From Cryptomeria japonica (lineage: Eukaryota; Streptophyta; Pinopsida; Cupressales; Cupressaceae), in the NCBI RefSeq assembly GCF_030272615.1, contig NC_081414.1, positions 237,944,233 through 238,008,232 on the forward strand: DNA of 64,000 bases, given 5' to 3'. Position numbers and translations under genes: made by a program. The notes under the pieces are model-generated. The model saw nothing but the letters and a program-made list of their open reading frames with translations. It did no database searches and was not told the origin of the DNA. Shown piece after piece: positions 47,404 to 59,260 of the stretch (its first letter is position 1; each line of letters begins with the position of its first letter).

Positions 47404-47772
47404 TGTAGGAGTTGAGAAAATACAACACCACAGGAGCTTGAAGATCTTCTGCAAGCCGAATAACCTGTTACAAGGAGAAGCAATGAAGCAAAATCTGAAG
47501 AACATACAAAACACAGAGAATATGCTCAAAAAGAGAGAGCTCAATATTCACAAAAATATGTAATGTGATTCTTACAATGAAAAGAAAGAACTCAACCTTT
47601 AATAGGTCAAGAAACCCTAAAAAGGGAAAACCTAGGTTTGCACATAATAATTAATTAAAATAATTAATTATATGCACCTAAAGTTAGCTTAAGTGTAAAA
47701 GAGATAAAGGGAACTTAAATAATTAAACAAAGAATGTTTAATTAATCAAGTAAATACCCGAATACTCTAACA
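47404..47772 (-). repeat. 3' LTR of the non-autonomous element
   Basis: 369 bp, TGTAGGAGTT...ACTCTAACA in plus orientation; its inner edge touches the C7 run that is the polypurine tract on the coding strand. Confidence 0.95.
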
Positions 47773-48789
47773 CCCCCCCTTAAGCTAGACTTAGGGAGAA
47801 GCTAAAACCTAGAACAGCTACTGAAAGCAATAAAGATGGGTCCCGACAACAAGGCCTGATCAGGTACCCAAATACAATGAAATCTCTATGAACTGGAGAA
47901 ATAGAGAAAACCACATGGGAACAAAACTCTACTCCAAAAAGAGATGGAAAAGAATATCACTGAAGCATGAAGACCCTGCAAACTCTATCAAAGAATAACT
48001 GCTGATCTGAAGAATATCCACTGAACTAGAACATGGCCAGGTAGAGAAGACTATAATTTGCATGAGTGCCCTCAAATGACACTACTTGAATCAGGAGGCA
48101 AACAAGGCAAAAACAACTGAAATCGAAGATGCAGATGGCATGAGAAACCAAAGCTTGAAGAGCTAATCAATCGAACCATGGAAGCATTAGAACCAACAGG
48201 ATAAACCTCCCCATAATGTGGAAGTGGGAGAGGGACAGGAACACTGAAAAGGACAGCCAAAAACAACTGCATGACAAAGAACCAAGAACATCAAAGGTGC
48301 TGAGACACATCATCATGAGGTGAATGTCATGGAAGGAACACTCACTTGACAAAGGAAGATGGCAAATAAAGGCAAACATCAACCCCCTCATGGCACTTGA
48401 TCAACAGTGCATGTACAACAAGACACAAGATATGCAAGATTCTAAGTAAACAATGCAGGATGGCACTTTATCTCAGTGCGTTTGCATAATTACAAGCCAC
48501 AATGATAAGAAGACTGGAAATAGAAACGAGAATCAAAACAGAGACACCCTACTCAGAAAAGAGATCCCAGGACCTAAAACAACCATGATATCCACCAGAG
48601 TGCTGAAAAGCAAAAAATTGAATAAAATATGCATGGAGCAGAATCTAGAAAAAAAAACTCATATTTCTGGAAAGTACACAGAACATGCTTTCTGAAAATA
48701 TAAAGTTTTCAAAAAATGGAGGTCGGATGTTCATTCTACGTCTCTCAAAGTGCAAAAAAGAGACCTCACTTTGATTGCAAAAAACATAG

Positions 48790-49314
48790 TCAAACAGCAA
48801 AATTGGAAAAAAGTACCAACACCATGAGGTCGACCTCAGAACCAGCTTTCTGACGCCTATTCGTTTTTGAAAAAATGACTCCGTATGCCCAAGATAGGGC
48901 CAAAAAACCAAACCCCCCCTGAAAAAGCCAAAAAAGGGGGTCTGGTTGCTTGTTGGTGGTCCGGTGGCCAGTGGGTGGCGCACCGGTGGCGACTGGGCGG
49001 AGCTCCGGTGGCAGGGCGGCGGTCGGGGACTGTGCGGCGGTCGGGGACTGAGCGGTGAGGGCCAGGGCGGAGCACGACTGGGGAGAGGAGCTGCGGGCGG
49101 CAGCCGGTGAGCAGAGTGGCGGCTGGAGGAACAAGCAGAGGCCGGTGACCTGCAGCGGCCGACGAGGAGAAGCGGCCGGCGGGGACCGGAGACTGGGCCG
49201 GCGGTGGCCAGAGAAATAGTAGCGGCAGCTAGAGAAGGATGGAGGGGCCGCCGATGGGGGCTGGACTGACAGGTTTGACAGGCCTGTCAGTCCGGTACCC
49301 TGCGGTACCCACAA
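48790..49314 (-). other. GC-rich open frame inside the non-autonomous element
   Basis: A 174-codon frame rich in Pro, Ser, Ala and Arg, with no domain I recognise. It overlaps a GC-rich block (48940-49290) that contrasts with the AT-rich surroundings. A short internal tandem duplication (CCCCGACCGCCGC) lies near 49020-49045. It sits in the 5' third of the element, where a leader or captured sequence would be. Two other minus frames overlap it, so composition alone explains the lack of stops. Coding status is doubtful. Confidence 0.3.
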
Positions 49315-49710
49315 AAAATATGCCCCCCCAAAATTTTTTGTTTCTTAAAAAGAAACAAACCTCCCCCCCTTTTTTTTTTCGCCTTTTTTTTTTTTAAAGA
49401 AAATTTTGGCCTGCATGCCCCAAAAAGGCAAATTTTTTATTTTTAAAATTTTTTTCTCGATTTGCGTGCCAGGGCCGTACGACCTGGATCTGAGAAAAAA
49501 ATTGCTCTCAGAGGCTCAGGAACCAAAATAGGTCAAATTTTATATGACCATAGGGGTTTTCGGGCCTTCTGAGCACGATGGTGAGGTCCGTTTAGACCCA
49601 AAGTGCTCAAAAAAAAGCTCAAACCCTAGGTACATAAAAAATTCCTGAAACCCCAGATCTGCTTCCAAAGCCAAAAATCTCAAAACAAGAATAAGTAGCT
49701 GCAGATCTAA

Positions 49711-49723
49711 CACTCTGATACCA
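49711..49723 (-). other. Primer binding site (tRNA-iMet type)
   Basis: TGGTATCAGAGTG on the minus strand directly adjoins the 5' LTR at 49724. Eleven bases match the initiator tRNA-Met complement. Confidence 0.92.
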
Positions 49724-50092
49724 TGTAGGAGTTGAGAAAATACAACACCACAGGAGCCTGAAGATCTTCTGCAAGCCGAATAACCTGTTACAAGGAGAAG
49801 CAATGAAGCAAAATCTGAAGAACATACAAAACACAGAGAATATGCTCAAAAAGAGAGAGCTCAATATTCACAAAAATATGTAATGTGATTCTTACAATGA
49901 AAAGAAAGAACTCAACCTTTAATAGGTCAAGAAACCCTAAAAAGGGAAAACCTAGGTTTGCACATAATAATTAATTAAAATAATTAATTATATGCACCTA
50001 AAGTTAGCTTAAGTGTAAAAGAGATAAAGGGAACTTAAATAATTAAACAAAGAATGTTTAATTAATCAAGTAAATACCCGAATACTCTAACA
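49724..50092 (-). repeat. 5' LTR of the non-autonomous element
   Basis: 369 bp, identical to 47404-47772 except for one base; followed by the duplication AAAGC at 50093-50097. Confidence 0.95.
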
Positions 50093-50097
50093 AAAGC

Positions 50098-50847
50098 CAT
50101 TATTAGCAGATCTATCCATTTCTAGTAAAGACAATTGAGAAAGTTATTTTGATATTGAGAGTTTCTTATCTGTTTACCTATTGATCATTATTAAGCCATA
50201 ATTATTAGGTCTATTTATCTCTCTTGCAAAACCTCTGTAAGTATCCTAGATTGTCCCTACTACTCACTCTTCAATCAAATAGTGGAGTTCTAAAGATTTA
50301 TTGCACAAGATGGTGTTAAACGTATCAACAAGGCTAGCATGGAAGGCATGTTCAAGCTTCCACTTGTACAACTTACAACAAATGATTTATTGATAGAAGA
50401 AATTCTTGAAATAGGGATACAATTGAAAGACAAGTAAGTACATACAAACCTCCTTAGTTGAAAGTAAAATCTATGTATAAAAAGAGTACATTGAATCCCA
50501 ATCCATAAACACAATAGAGATATCGATGGAGACTTAATTGGATGTAGCATGTCGCACCAAAGTTGTTAGAGTATGCTAAGCTAGTACATAATGTTTCCTA
50601 AAGCCACATTAGTATTTTACCTAGATCATTATCTACCAAAACTAACTATAGTAATCCTTTTGAGGATTGATTTCATGGTGCTAGATCTTCATTTAGTTCC
50701 ACTTCTTGTTGGAGAAAAGAACAATTATTTCTTGAGGTAGATGAATATCCCATCAACAAAGGACAAGACCCTTTCTAGAATATAACAAATTCTACTCCAA
50801 CAAAAGATCATGGGGGTTTCACTAGAGATATTGAATAAGAGATAGAC
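50098..50847. other. No gene seen
   Basis: AT-rich DNA without recognisable coding. Short frames at 50290-50550 and 50725 onward have no domain apart from the CWC22-like piece that begins at 50848. Confidence 0.55.
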
Positions 50848-50981
50848 TTCTACTGCTACATTAAAATCATTGGCATGTTCTTCATTTATTGATGTAAACT
50901 CTCTGTGATGCCACCACAACCAACAAAGGTGTAAAAAATTGTTTGCAATGCATGTATTTTTTGGATTGTCCTTTGAGAAAA
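50848..50981 (-). pseudogene. Inverted fragment of a CWC22-like gene (MA3 end)
   Basis: The reverse complement reads TCTCAAAGGACAATCC, then a diverged stretch, GTGGTGGCATCACAGAGAGT and TTACAT, aligning co-linearly with 52636-52770 (TCTCCAAAGGACAATCCC...GAGAGTTTACAT) of the pseudogene on the other strand. The encoded KDNPKN and RE(F)-like residues match the end of the MA3 domain. It is more diverged than expected for a fresh duplicate. Its edge at about 50981 meets the start of readable CWC22-like coding at about 50986. Confidence 0.72.
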
Positions 50982-50985
50982 CATA

Positions 50986-53007
50986 ATTAAAGTATGGAAG
51001 CAGGATTTGCCAACTCCTGAGGGAATCTTGATGAAAAATAACTGTAAAATATTTGGGCAAGCTTATATGCAAAAACTCATGCTTCCTGATGGGTTTATGT
51101 ACAGAAATAAGCACGAATTAAGTGGTAAAGGGGCTTCTAGAAACAAGAGGGACATAGAGGCAGTGGAAGTGAAAATTTTTGGTGTTATGTCTGCTCCATC
51201 TTAGAATGGGAATGGCGAAGGTGCTGTAAGAGGAGCTGAGAAGGGTGTTGGAAGAAGTGGGGGTGTTTACATTCCCCCATTTAAGCTGGCTCAAATGATG
51301 AAAGATGTGGAAGACAAGAGTAGTGTGGAATGCTAGCGCATGACATGGGATGCCCTTCGGAAGAGTATCAATGGGTTAGTAAACAAGGTAAATGCATCTA
51401 ACATCAAGAACATCATTCCAGAGTTGTTTGCAGAGAATCTCATCCGTGTGAGGGGTCTATTTTGTAGGTCTTGTATGAAATCCCAAATGGCATCCCCTGG
51501 ATTTACAGATGTTTTTGCTACGTTGGTTGCTGTGGTAAATACAAAATTTCCTGAAGTTGGCAATATGCTTTTGCGAAGAATTATTTTGCAGCTTAAGAGG
51601 GCATACAAATGCAATGACAAGCACATGTTGATAGAAAAAGCTAAATTCATAGTTCATTTAGTGAATCAACAAGTTGCACATGAGATCATTGCCTTGGAAC
51701 TTCTCACCCTTTTACTAGAGAACCCCACAGATGACAATGTAGAGGTTGCTATTGGGTTCGTGAAAGAATGTGGTTCTTTGTTGCAAGACCTTTCACCCAA
51801 AGGTCTCTATGGGATTTTTGAAAGATTTAGAGGTATCCTCCATGAGGGGGAAATTGATAAATGAGTACAATTTTTAATTGAAGGCCTTTTTGCAATTCGC
51901 AAAGCTAACTTTGAGGGTCATCCAACTGTGCATCCAGATCAGTTAACACATGAAGTTTTCCTAGAAGATGAACTTGATCAAGAAGCTGGTTTGGATGTTT
52001 TCAAGCCAAATCCTGATTTCTTAGAGCATGAGGCAACCTATGAAAAACTGAAGAAAGATATCCTTGGAGATGCTTCTTCAGATGAAGCAGAAGGGGAGAA
52101 TGATTTAGGTGATGATTCGGATGATGATGATGATGATGATGAAGAGGAAGGTGAGGAAGCATTGAGAATACAGGATGAGACAGAGACAAACTTGGTCAAT
52201 TTAAGACGTACAATTTATTTGACAATCATGTCAAGTGATTTTGAGGAAGCTGGTCATAAGCTACTAAAGATCAAGCTTGAACCTAGTCAAGAGAGAACAT
52301 ACCTTCATTATTATGGTATTCTTGGGAAAAGATTCTGTATGATCAATAAAATTTATGAGGAATTTTTTGATCAGTGTTTTGTACAACAGTATTCTATGAT
52401 ACACAGACTGGAAACAAATAAACTGCATAATGTTGCAAAGTTTTTTGCCCACTTACTTGGCACAGATGCTCTTCCATGGCATTGTCTTGCTTATATACGT
52501 CTGATAGAGGAAGATACTACTTCCCCTTCCTATATTTTTATAAATATTCTCATGCAGAAGCTGGCAAAGCAGCTTGGTATATTGTTGCTTAATGAAAGGT
52601 TGAATGATCCAACAATGCAGGAGTCTTTTGATTCAATTTCTCCAAAGGACAATCCCAAAAATTCATGGTTTGCTATCAATTTTTGTACTTCTATTGGTCT
52701 TGGTGGTATGACTGAGAGTTTACATAAGTATTTGAAGAATATGACAAGGCTTGTAATGCAGCAGAAAAAGTCTATTCTTGAGTCAGATGAATCTACCTCT
52801 AATGACAATTCTTCTAGTTCACTAGGTTCGTCAGATTCTGAGAGTGAAATTGACAGTGAGAGCAGTAAGGAGTCACCAAGAAAGAAAAATAATTCAAAGC
52901 ATGACAATGAGTATGAAAAAACAAGAAGAAAGAAAAGGGCGAGGGCATCTGACTCAGAGGATGGAAGTGACAGTGAAAAAATCAGAAGGAAAAAGAAAAG
53001 GAATTAA
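50986..53007 (+). pseudogene. CWC22: CWC22-like pre-mRNA splicing factor pseudogene
   Basis: A single frame runs from about 50986 to the stop at 53005-53007 with no frameshift and three in-frame stops (51202-51204, 51334-51336, 51862-51864). Blocks: SGGVYIPPFKLAQMMKDVED; an MIF4G domain (51340-51900; WDALRKSINGLVNKVNASNI, GLFCRSCMKSQMASPGFTDV); an acidic Asp/Glu linker (about 52080-52160); an MA3 domain (about 52205-52750; MIHRLETNKL, FFAHLLGTDALPWH); and an SR/KR-rich tail. CWC22 is an exon-junction/spliceosome protein that binds eIF4A3 in the nucleus. The MA3 start seems to lack a short block between KIKLEP and SQERTYL that family members have. The N-terminus of the family is absent or unrecognisable. 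No intron interrupts this span. Confidence 0.9.
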
Positions 53008-53433
53008 AAATCTTTCTAGTCAGTTATTCAAGGCTCCAGTAGACACCGTTTTCCTGGACTGTGACAAACAAAAGAATCACTCCCAAGTGCTTTGGTTTTA
53101 TAACAAATGATTATAAGATGCTACAATGTTGTCTTCTGTATTTTAATAGCCACGGGTTTTAGAGTTCTGTACTTGACAGGTAATGGATAAACAGTGTTAG
53201 GAGGAGAAAATATTGAAGGCCAAGTGTAGATTGTGATAATACTACATCGTTATGTTGCACAGTTAATCTTATTGAATAATGTATATTGAATTTTAATTGC
53301 AGGGTCCAACAGAGCCAACATGAACAACAACACCACAAGTTGCTGGGTATAATGAACTCCCATATTGTCTTGTCTGTACATGAACAATATGAGTTGCTTC
53401 TAGTGTTGATATCCAAGGTAGGACTGCAAAAGT

Positions 53434-53530
53434 TATGAATATGCCTCATCCTTGTAAGTTTTTTTTTATTACTTGTAAGTAATGAATATGCCTCATCCTT
53501 GTAAGTTTTTTTATTACTTGTAAGTCATGA
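53434..53530 (+). repeat. Two-copy ~45-bp tandem duplication
   Basis: ATGAATATGCCTCATCCTTG followed by TAAGTTTTTTT-TATTACTTG occurs twice in tandem (starting about 53437 and 53483), with the start of a third copy. Confidence 0.8.
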
Positions 53531-53550
53531 ATATTGCTCTTTAGTTGATT

Positions 53551-53796
53551 AAAATTAAATGAAAATCTTTAATGAATACACAAAACTATATACATATGCA
53601 TGCACACCATGGTTGAGATGGTCCAACTCCCTAGTCTCACTCTACGACTAAGCTCATGCCATATCTAAATCAAAGACATCTCAAATACATCGTCGATGGA
53701 AAGCTGCAAAATGCCATTTTCATACATAAGCAAGACATACACAATTGGGCACAATCACCAAGAGAACGATAAAAAGTGTGTTTGAGATTGTATCAT
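53551..53796 (+). repeat. Single-arm copy of the foldback element
   Basis: It matches 59210-59430, including ~50 bp outside the palindrome (AATCTTTAATGAATACACAA) and the arm from ATGGTTGAGATGGTCCAACT to GTTTGAGAT. The second arm is missing. Small differences in the last part fit the opposite arm of the 59-kb copy better. Confidence 0.85.
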
Positions 53797-55807
53797 GGAT
53801 GCTTTTAAGGATTGTATCATGGATGCAAAAAATCTCTTCATTAATCCTTGACTCATGATTGCTATAATACTTCTTTAGACTTCTCATGTCATTTGTTGCA
53901 CTTCTTCACTATTTTGGACTGAGTTTCAACTATGTATTTGCCTTGACTTATGACTGTACCTAGCTTTGTCCTATCTTTGTAAGCTTCCTCTTTGAATTGT
54001 GGTTGTAGCTTTAATAAGACCTTTTTAATGTTTCACTATTTGTAAGGAGGACAACTCCTAATGCATGTTGCAAATTGTGTTCTAGTGACTGAGACTAACC
54101 TTTTTGTACTTGATGTTTTTGACTAGTTGTCATAACCTCTGACTTTGATGCCTGTGCCTTAATAGAACTAGATGTTTCTTGTATGCATACTTGGTCAAGG
54201 ATTGAATTATGATGCTATAGGGCTACAAACTAAGATTATTTATTGTATTGAGTTGCACATTTGACATGAGTTGCCCTATGACTGCTATGCCTCTTGAGGT
54301 TATAAGGTGTTGTTCTTGTCAAGTTTTGACAATGCTGCAACAATAACATGTTATTTGTTGTTAAGGTTTGAAAATACCTTTTAGAAACTTATACCCTGCT
54401 CTTTTTCACTCACTAGAATTGATTACTGTCATTTTATTTGGTACTAGGTATGACTGCCTACTGGCTTTACTGTAGACTGCAATCTCTCTAGACTGTATTT
54501 TCTGAGTGTTGTTGTTCTATACTTGACCATCTATTAGGAAAACATAGCTTGAAATGTCCAAAGCAATTAATGAATGACTGCACTATCACCAATATATCTT
54601 GAAGATTTGACTACTCTTTAGATTATGATTATGACTGTCATGATATTTCATGAGACTGCTCTATCCCCATATGAAACCCTTTGTTCCCACAAATCAATGC
54701 TTTGAACTTGACTGCAACTTTATAGTGATCACTGTCTTTGTACAGTAAGCTTACTACTTTCTCAACTTTTGATATATTGGAGGCTCCTAGGATGGTTTCT
54801 ATCTTATAGTCACAATACCTTGCTATAATTTGCATTTTAGATCACTTCTCAATGATCATAAGATGTCTTTGTCTTTTGAATTGACTCTTGAGCTTGCTCT
54901 ATTTCTTGACCTTTTGAATAATTTTGGGCCACTATTCATTACTTTTATTACCCTATATGTAAAAGACCTTGCTCACTGCTTCTCGTACTTGATCTTTATC
55001 TGGTTTGTGTCAATCCTACTATTGCACCTTTTCTATTTATGATTGAGATTTGTTTTGGGATTAAAAACTCTTGATGATTTCACTAAATGACTTTTGCATG
55101 ACTGTACTTTCTAAGCTATCCTAGGGAACAAAAGAGACCTAGGGATTTTCTCATTTCAAGGAAAAAGAAAATATAGCAAGACAATCAACCCTTTTAAATA
55201 ATATGTGGAACCCTTATGGTGAGCAAGAAAGCATTGACAAACTTATAGATGTTGTCATAACACAAAGCTGAAACTATATTATTTTTTTATAGATAATCAG
55301 ATTTCTCCTTTAACCTAACTTTTGCTTGAATCATTACTGTAGGCATATCCAATGCATGATTTAAACAATAATATACTAAAAATTCTAAAATAAGATTCTG
55401 AAAACCCTACCTCCAAATGTGGATATCTATTGTTATGACTATGACAATTTCTCTCCAGAAGCTATGATGCTAACTTCTATCACACCTAAACTCTACATGT
55501 GGTTTTCATGGTGTTGGCATGAGGTACTTTGTAAATGTCCTTATGGATTCTCTTCATATTTTTATGAAACTCCTTCATCGAAGAGGCAAAACTCTCATTC
55601 AAACTTTGAAATAACCCTTTGACTGTTACATGCAGTCCTTTTCTTATAAACCTTCCTCCTTGCGGTGACATGCTAGGACATAAACTGAAGGTGTAGCTTG
55701 TGGAACCTGTTGAGCATCAAATCTAAATTAAGTAAAATATATTGATTTGAGAGATTAAATCATAGAAGCCATCTATCTTTGGAAGAAATCATCATTTTCA
55801 TTGATAT
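53797..55807. other. No gene seen
   Basis: AT-rich DNA, plus-strand T-rich. Short frames (54638-54835, 54830-55042, 55419-55622) show no domain. ATTGTATCATGGATGC is duplicated near 53793 and 53817. Confidence 0.55.
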
Positions 55808-57130
55808 TGTAATAACCCATTTAAGTTATCGAACAAGTCTAATAGCATTCTATTGAAATATCCAAAATTCAAATAGTATCGATGAGACCCAGTGATGTCT
55901 CATCGATATAAAAAGGGTATCAAAGGAAAGGTAACACTAATGAACTCTAAAAGGGACTCATCGAAAGTAATGATTCCACCGAAAGAGGATATTGAAGAAA
56001 GCAGAGATGATTTTCATAGACAGGAAAAGGCTTCCGAGGAAATAATACCATCGGTGCAACATGAAGGAAACTTACCGAAAGAAGCATTCTTATCAAAAGA
56101 AAGATATCAATCAAATAGAAGGAAGCTACATCAATAAAAGATATCGATAAGGATATGAGTTTCGAGGAGGCTAAAAGGCATGTTGCCAATATGTGTGGTT
56201 TTACCGATGCAACTTTATCGAGGAAGATTACTAATGAGCTCATTGATGAAAGATGATATTGGAAGCAAATCATCAAAAGAAAGATGGCCTCGATGGAACA
56301 ATAGACCCATTCATCGAAGGAGTGTAGTGATGTCGATATAAAAAGTGTTTCGATGGAAGGATAAAGGAAGTTACTGAAGCCCAAGGTTTCTTTGACATGA
56401 AACCCGATGGACATTAGGTATATATCGATGAGGAAATAGGTTTCGAGGAGGCTAAAAGGCATGTCTCTGATATGCGTTGTTTCGCCAATATAACTTTATT
56501 GGTGGAAGACGACAAGAGAAGATAAAGAAAGGCTTCAGTGAGACAATAAATCCATTCATCAATGGGGCATAGTGATATCGATGGAAGATGTATTTCGGTG
56601 GAAAAATAAAGGAGGTCACCAAAGCCCAAGGTTTCTTCGACATAAAAACCCGATGGATATCAGATAGGTATCGGCGAGGAGACAACCATAGTGACCGAAT
56701 ACAACATTTCGATGAAGGGAGAAAATACCTAGTCGAAGTAATGTTCAAAACAAAAGTGTTAGTTGACGGTTATATGTTGAAAAGCCACGATGCTTGGTGA
56801 TAATGTATACTCTCATATAAAGGAGGGAGCTTTTGTAATATGGAGGAAATTTAGAGAAAGGAGTAGATTATAGCCTTAGGCTTACCACTGTACTATTTTG
56901 GCGAATATATATAATACAATTAGTTGTTTTTCCTTTCCATATGTGTTGCTGATTACTGCATTTTTTTGCAGGCAGTTGCTTTTGATATTATCTAAAGGAG
57001 ATAAGGTTACTTGTGTTCTTCCAGTAAAGCTCTATGTTTCATATTGTAGATTTGAATAAAATATTTCCTTGCGAATTGTAATTGTTCCTCATATTTCTTC
57101 CTTGGATGGTCTCTTAAGGTTAGAGTTAAA
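55808..57130 (+). mobile_element. Probable LTR with tandem-duplicated U3
   Basis: It starts TGTAATAACCCATTTAAG. A TATAAAGGAGGG box at 56816-56827 is followed by AATACAATTAG and AATAAAAT signals, as in LTR R/U5 regions. Upstream the sequence is internally duplicated: TTTCGAGGAGGCTAAAAGGC at about 56159 and 56437, and GAAGCCCAAGGTTTCTT at about 56376 and 56621, that is units of 245-280 bp rich in ATCGATG. The 3' end and flanking duplications are not resolved. Confidence 0.5.
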
Positions 57131-59207
57131 TTCATTCAAGCAATTTATAATAAAGACATCAAAGTAGAGCTCATAAGAAATAGTAATTGACAGACTCATC
57201 GAGAGGGGGTGGGTTTAAATATTGTCTCATAAGTTTACACAATAAGTCCTAAAGAAATATAAAGACTCTGTAGCCCAAACAACAAAGAAAGGCACTGGTC
57301 ATCTATAAAACACAACCCATCAATTCATACTTTCACATAAAGAATAATAGGAGTAGTTGAGTAGGAATTCTAGGGTAAATTAGCAATAGCGTATATATAA
57401 ATTTCAAGCACCAAGATCAAATAGCTTCTACAAAAACAATCTTGAACTCATCTGCTATATCTCTATTCTAGGAACTGATGCCATTCTGAGATAGGGGGAA
57501 GTCAGATCAAGACACTAAATCTGCTATAAAAAGCATTAGTTGAAGGAACAACTAGTGAGTAGGTATACCTGCCTAGGTCCTGTAGAGCCTAAAGTGAGAG
57601 AGTTAGTAACCAAATAGGTTCACTCTATAAGTTGGCCAAGTCAATTGGAGGGTTTGATCATAGGAGTTTACATTTCCTTAGAACCTATCCAATCTGTTGA
57701 TTTGAGACCCAACAAAACCCTAGCATAACTTCTAAAAACTGGCTATAAATGGTTCTTTTCATTTGAAACAGAATGCAAACCCTAAAATCACATGAAAGCT
57801 TATACTTTTAGCTTTCTATTTCCCTCTAAGCTATGCATGAAATTGATTTTCTTGATAATCACGTGGAAGGAGGCCTTTAGAAAACTTTTGTAAATAAATA
57901 AAGAATTTTATTTGTCTTTACATCTTTTGAATTAAAATGCCTTTTCAAGTGAATTATTTTCTCTCCAAACCTTGTATTGTGAAATCTCATCCTTTTAAAT
58001 AAGCTCAACCTTATAGACACCTTCAAGGTATTTAATAAATCCTTTTTCTAAACTTTCCTAAATTCATGATAAGACATGAGCTATATAATAATTCTATTTT
58101 TTATCTCTTGAAGTCAAAAATTTGGTAACAAAGTCATGCCTTCAAACCTTAATTTTTCAATAGTTTAATGTCCATTTTACATTTCTAAAAAAATTGGAGG
58201 TCTTATGATATTCCACGTGGTGGCTACATGTTGACAAAGTTACCCCTCACAACTACTGGTCCCTCTCCCTAATAGGGTATTTGCATGAAAACCCAAGTCT
58301 AGCTATGTCAAACCCAAGTTTGACTCCTTCAGACTCAAGTTAATCATTGGTCACATGTAGAACGTGCATTTGAAGACTTGAATGACCTTCCCTCCAAAGT
58401 ATTTTCTTTTGGAAAATTTTTTTGCTTTCATGAAGTCACATGAATGTGCTTCTTTTCTAAAGTTTTTACAATATAATCATAAGAATATAGCCCTTCTTTT
58501 CATTTATAAGGTACATTTGAAACCTTTTGGAGCCTTTTAATGAGATTTCCAAAACAACAAGGACCTAGGACCTTAGAAAAGACTGGAATAAACTTCAGGA
58601 TATTAAAATTTAGACTCAAAGCATGAAGATGCTAACAACAAAAAAACCCCTATTAAATGCAATTGACATATAAATGAAAATTGGATAACAAAAATAAATA
58701 GGGATATAACATTAGGTATTATAATAATATCATATGTGAAAACAACCAATAATAAAATCAAACCAAATGATATATAGGATTTGGTCATATATGTATATGT
58801 AGATATATAGATATAGACATAATATGTATATGTATATGATGCTCTGCAAAAAGAAGGATAGTTAGAAAAACCTATTTGATTGCTACACACACAAAGAGAA
58901 GAACAAGAAACAAATGTTAGTCAGTAGGGTTAGCAAATCAAAGATTAAACACTATCCTAATCAAGCATATCAAGAAAGACACTACACAACAAATAAAAAT
59001 CTTAATGAATCTAAGAAGAGCTGAACTCTGTGGTCTAACTACCAGAGATAGCAAGAAACTCTCCAACCAAAGCAGGGGAGACAAAAGCAACAATCTCTGC
59101 TTAGGGAGGAGCTCTAGACCCCAAATCTGAAGAAAGAAAGAAACCTAAAGTAAGTGAATTGGATAACAACAAGAATGTAAAGTGCACCCCTGATTTGCTA
59201 ACCAAAA
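57131..59207. other. No gene seen
   Basis: AT-rich. A GAGAGGGGGTGGG word at 57200-57212 could be a minus-strand LTR terminus (compare TTCACC(C)n ends elsewhere), but nothing else supports it. (TATA)n/ATATGTATATG stretches occur at 58790-58840. Confidence 0.5.
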
Positions 59208-59260
59208 TGCTCAAAATTAAATGCAAATCTTTAATGAATACACAAAACTATATACATATG

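Larger units (their letters stand above)
47404..50092 (-). mobile_element. Young non-autonomous LTR retrotransposon (2689 bp)
   Basis: Two 369-bp direct repeats (47404-47772 and 49724-50092) with TG...CA ends are flanked by the perfect duplication AAAGC. I read one difference between them (near 47438 versus 49758, T versus C). On the minus strand the PBS TGGTATCAGAGTG (49711-49723) directly follows the 5' LTR, and a polypurine tract AAGGGGGGG directly precedes the 3' LTR (complement of 47773-47781). The 1951-bp interior has no gag or pol similarity. It contains a GC-rich segment (48940-49290) with an open minus frame. It must be mobilised in trans, a LARD/TRIM-like situation. Confidence 0.95.

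Noticed and set aside
52001-52907. Minus-strand frames across the CWC22-like region
   Set aside because: Antisense shadows of the plus-strand coding, including a His-rich stretch opposite the Asp/Glu linker.
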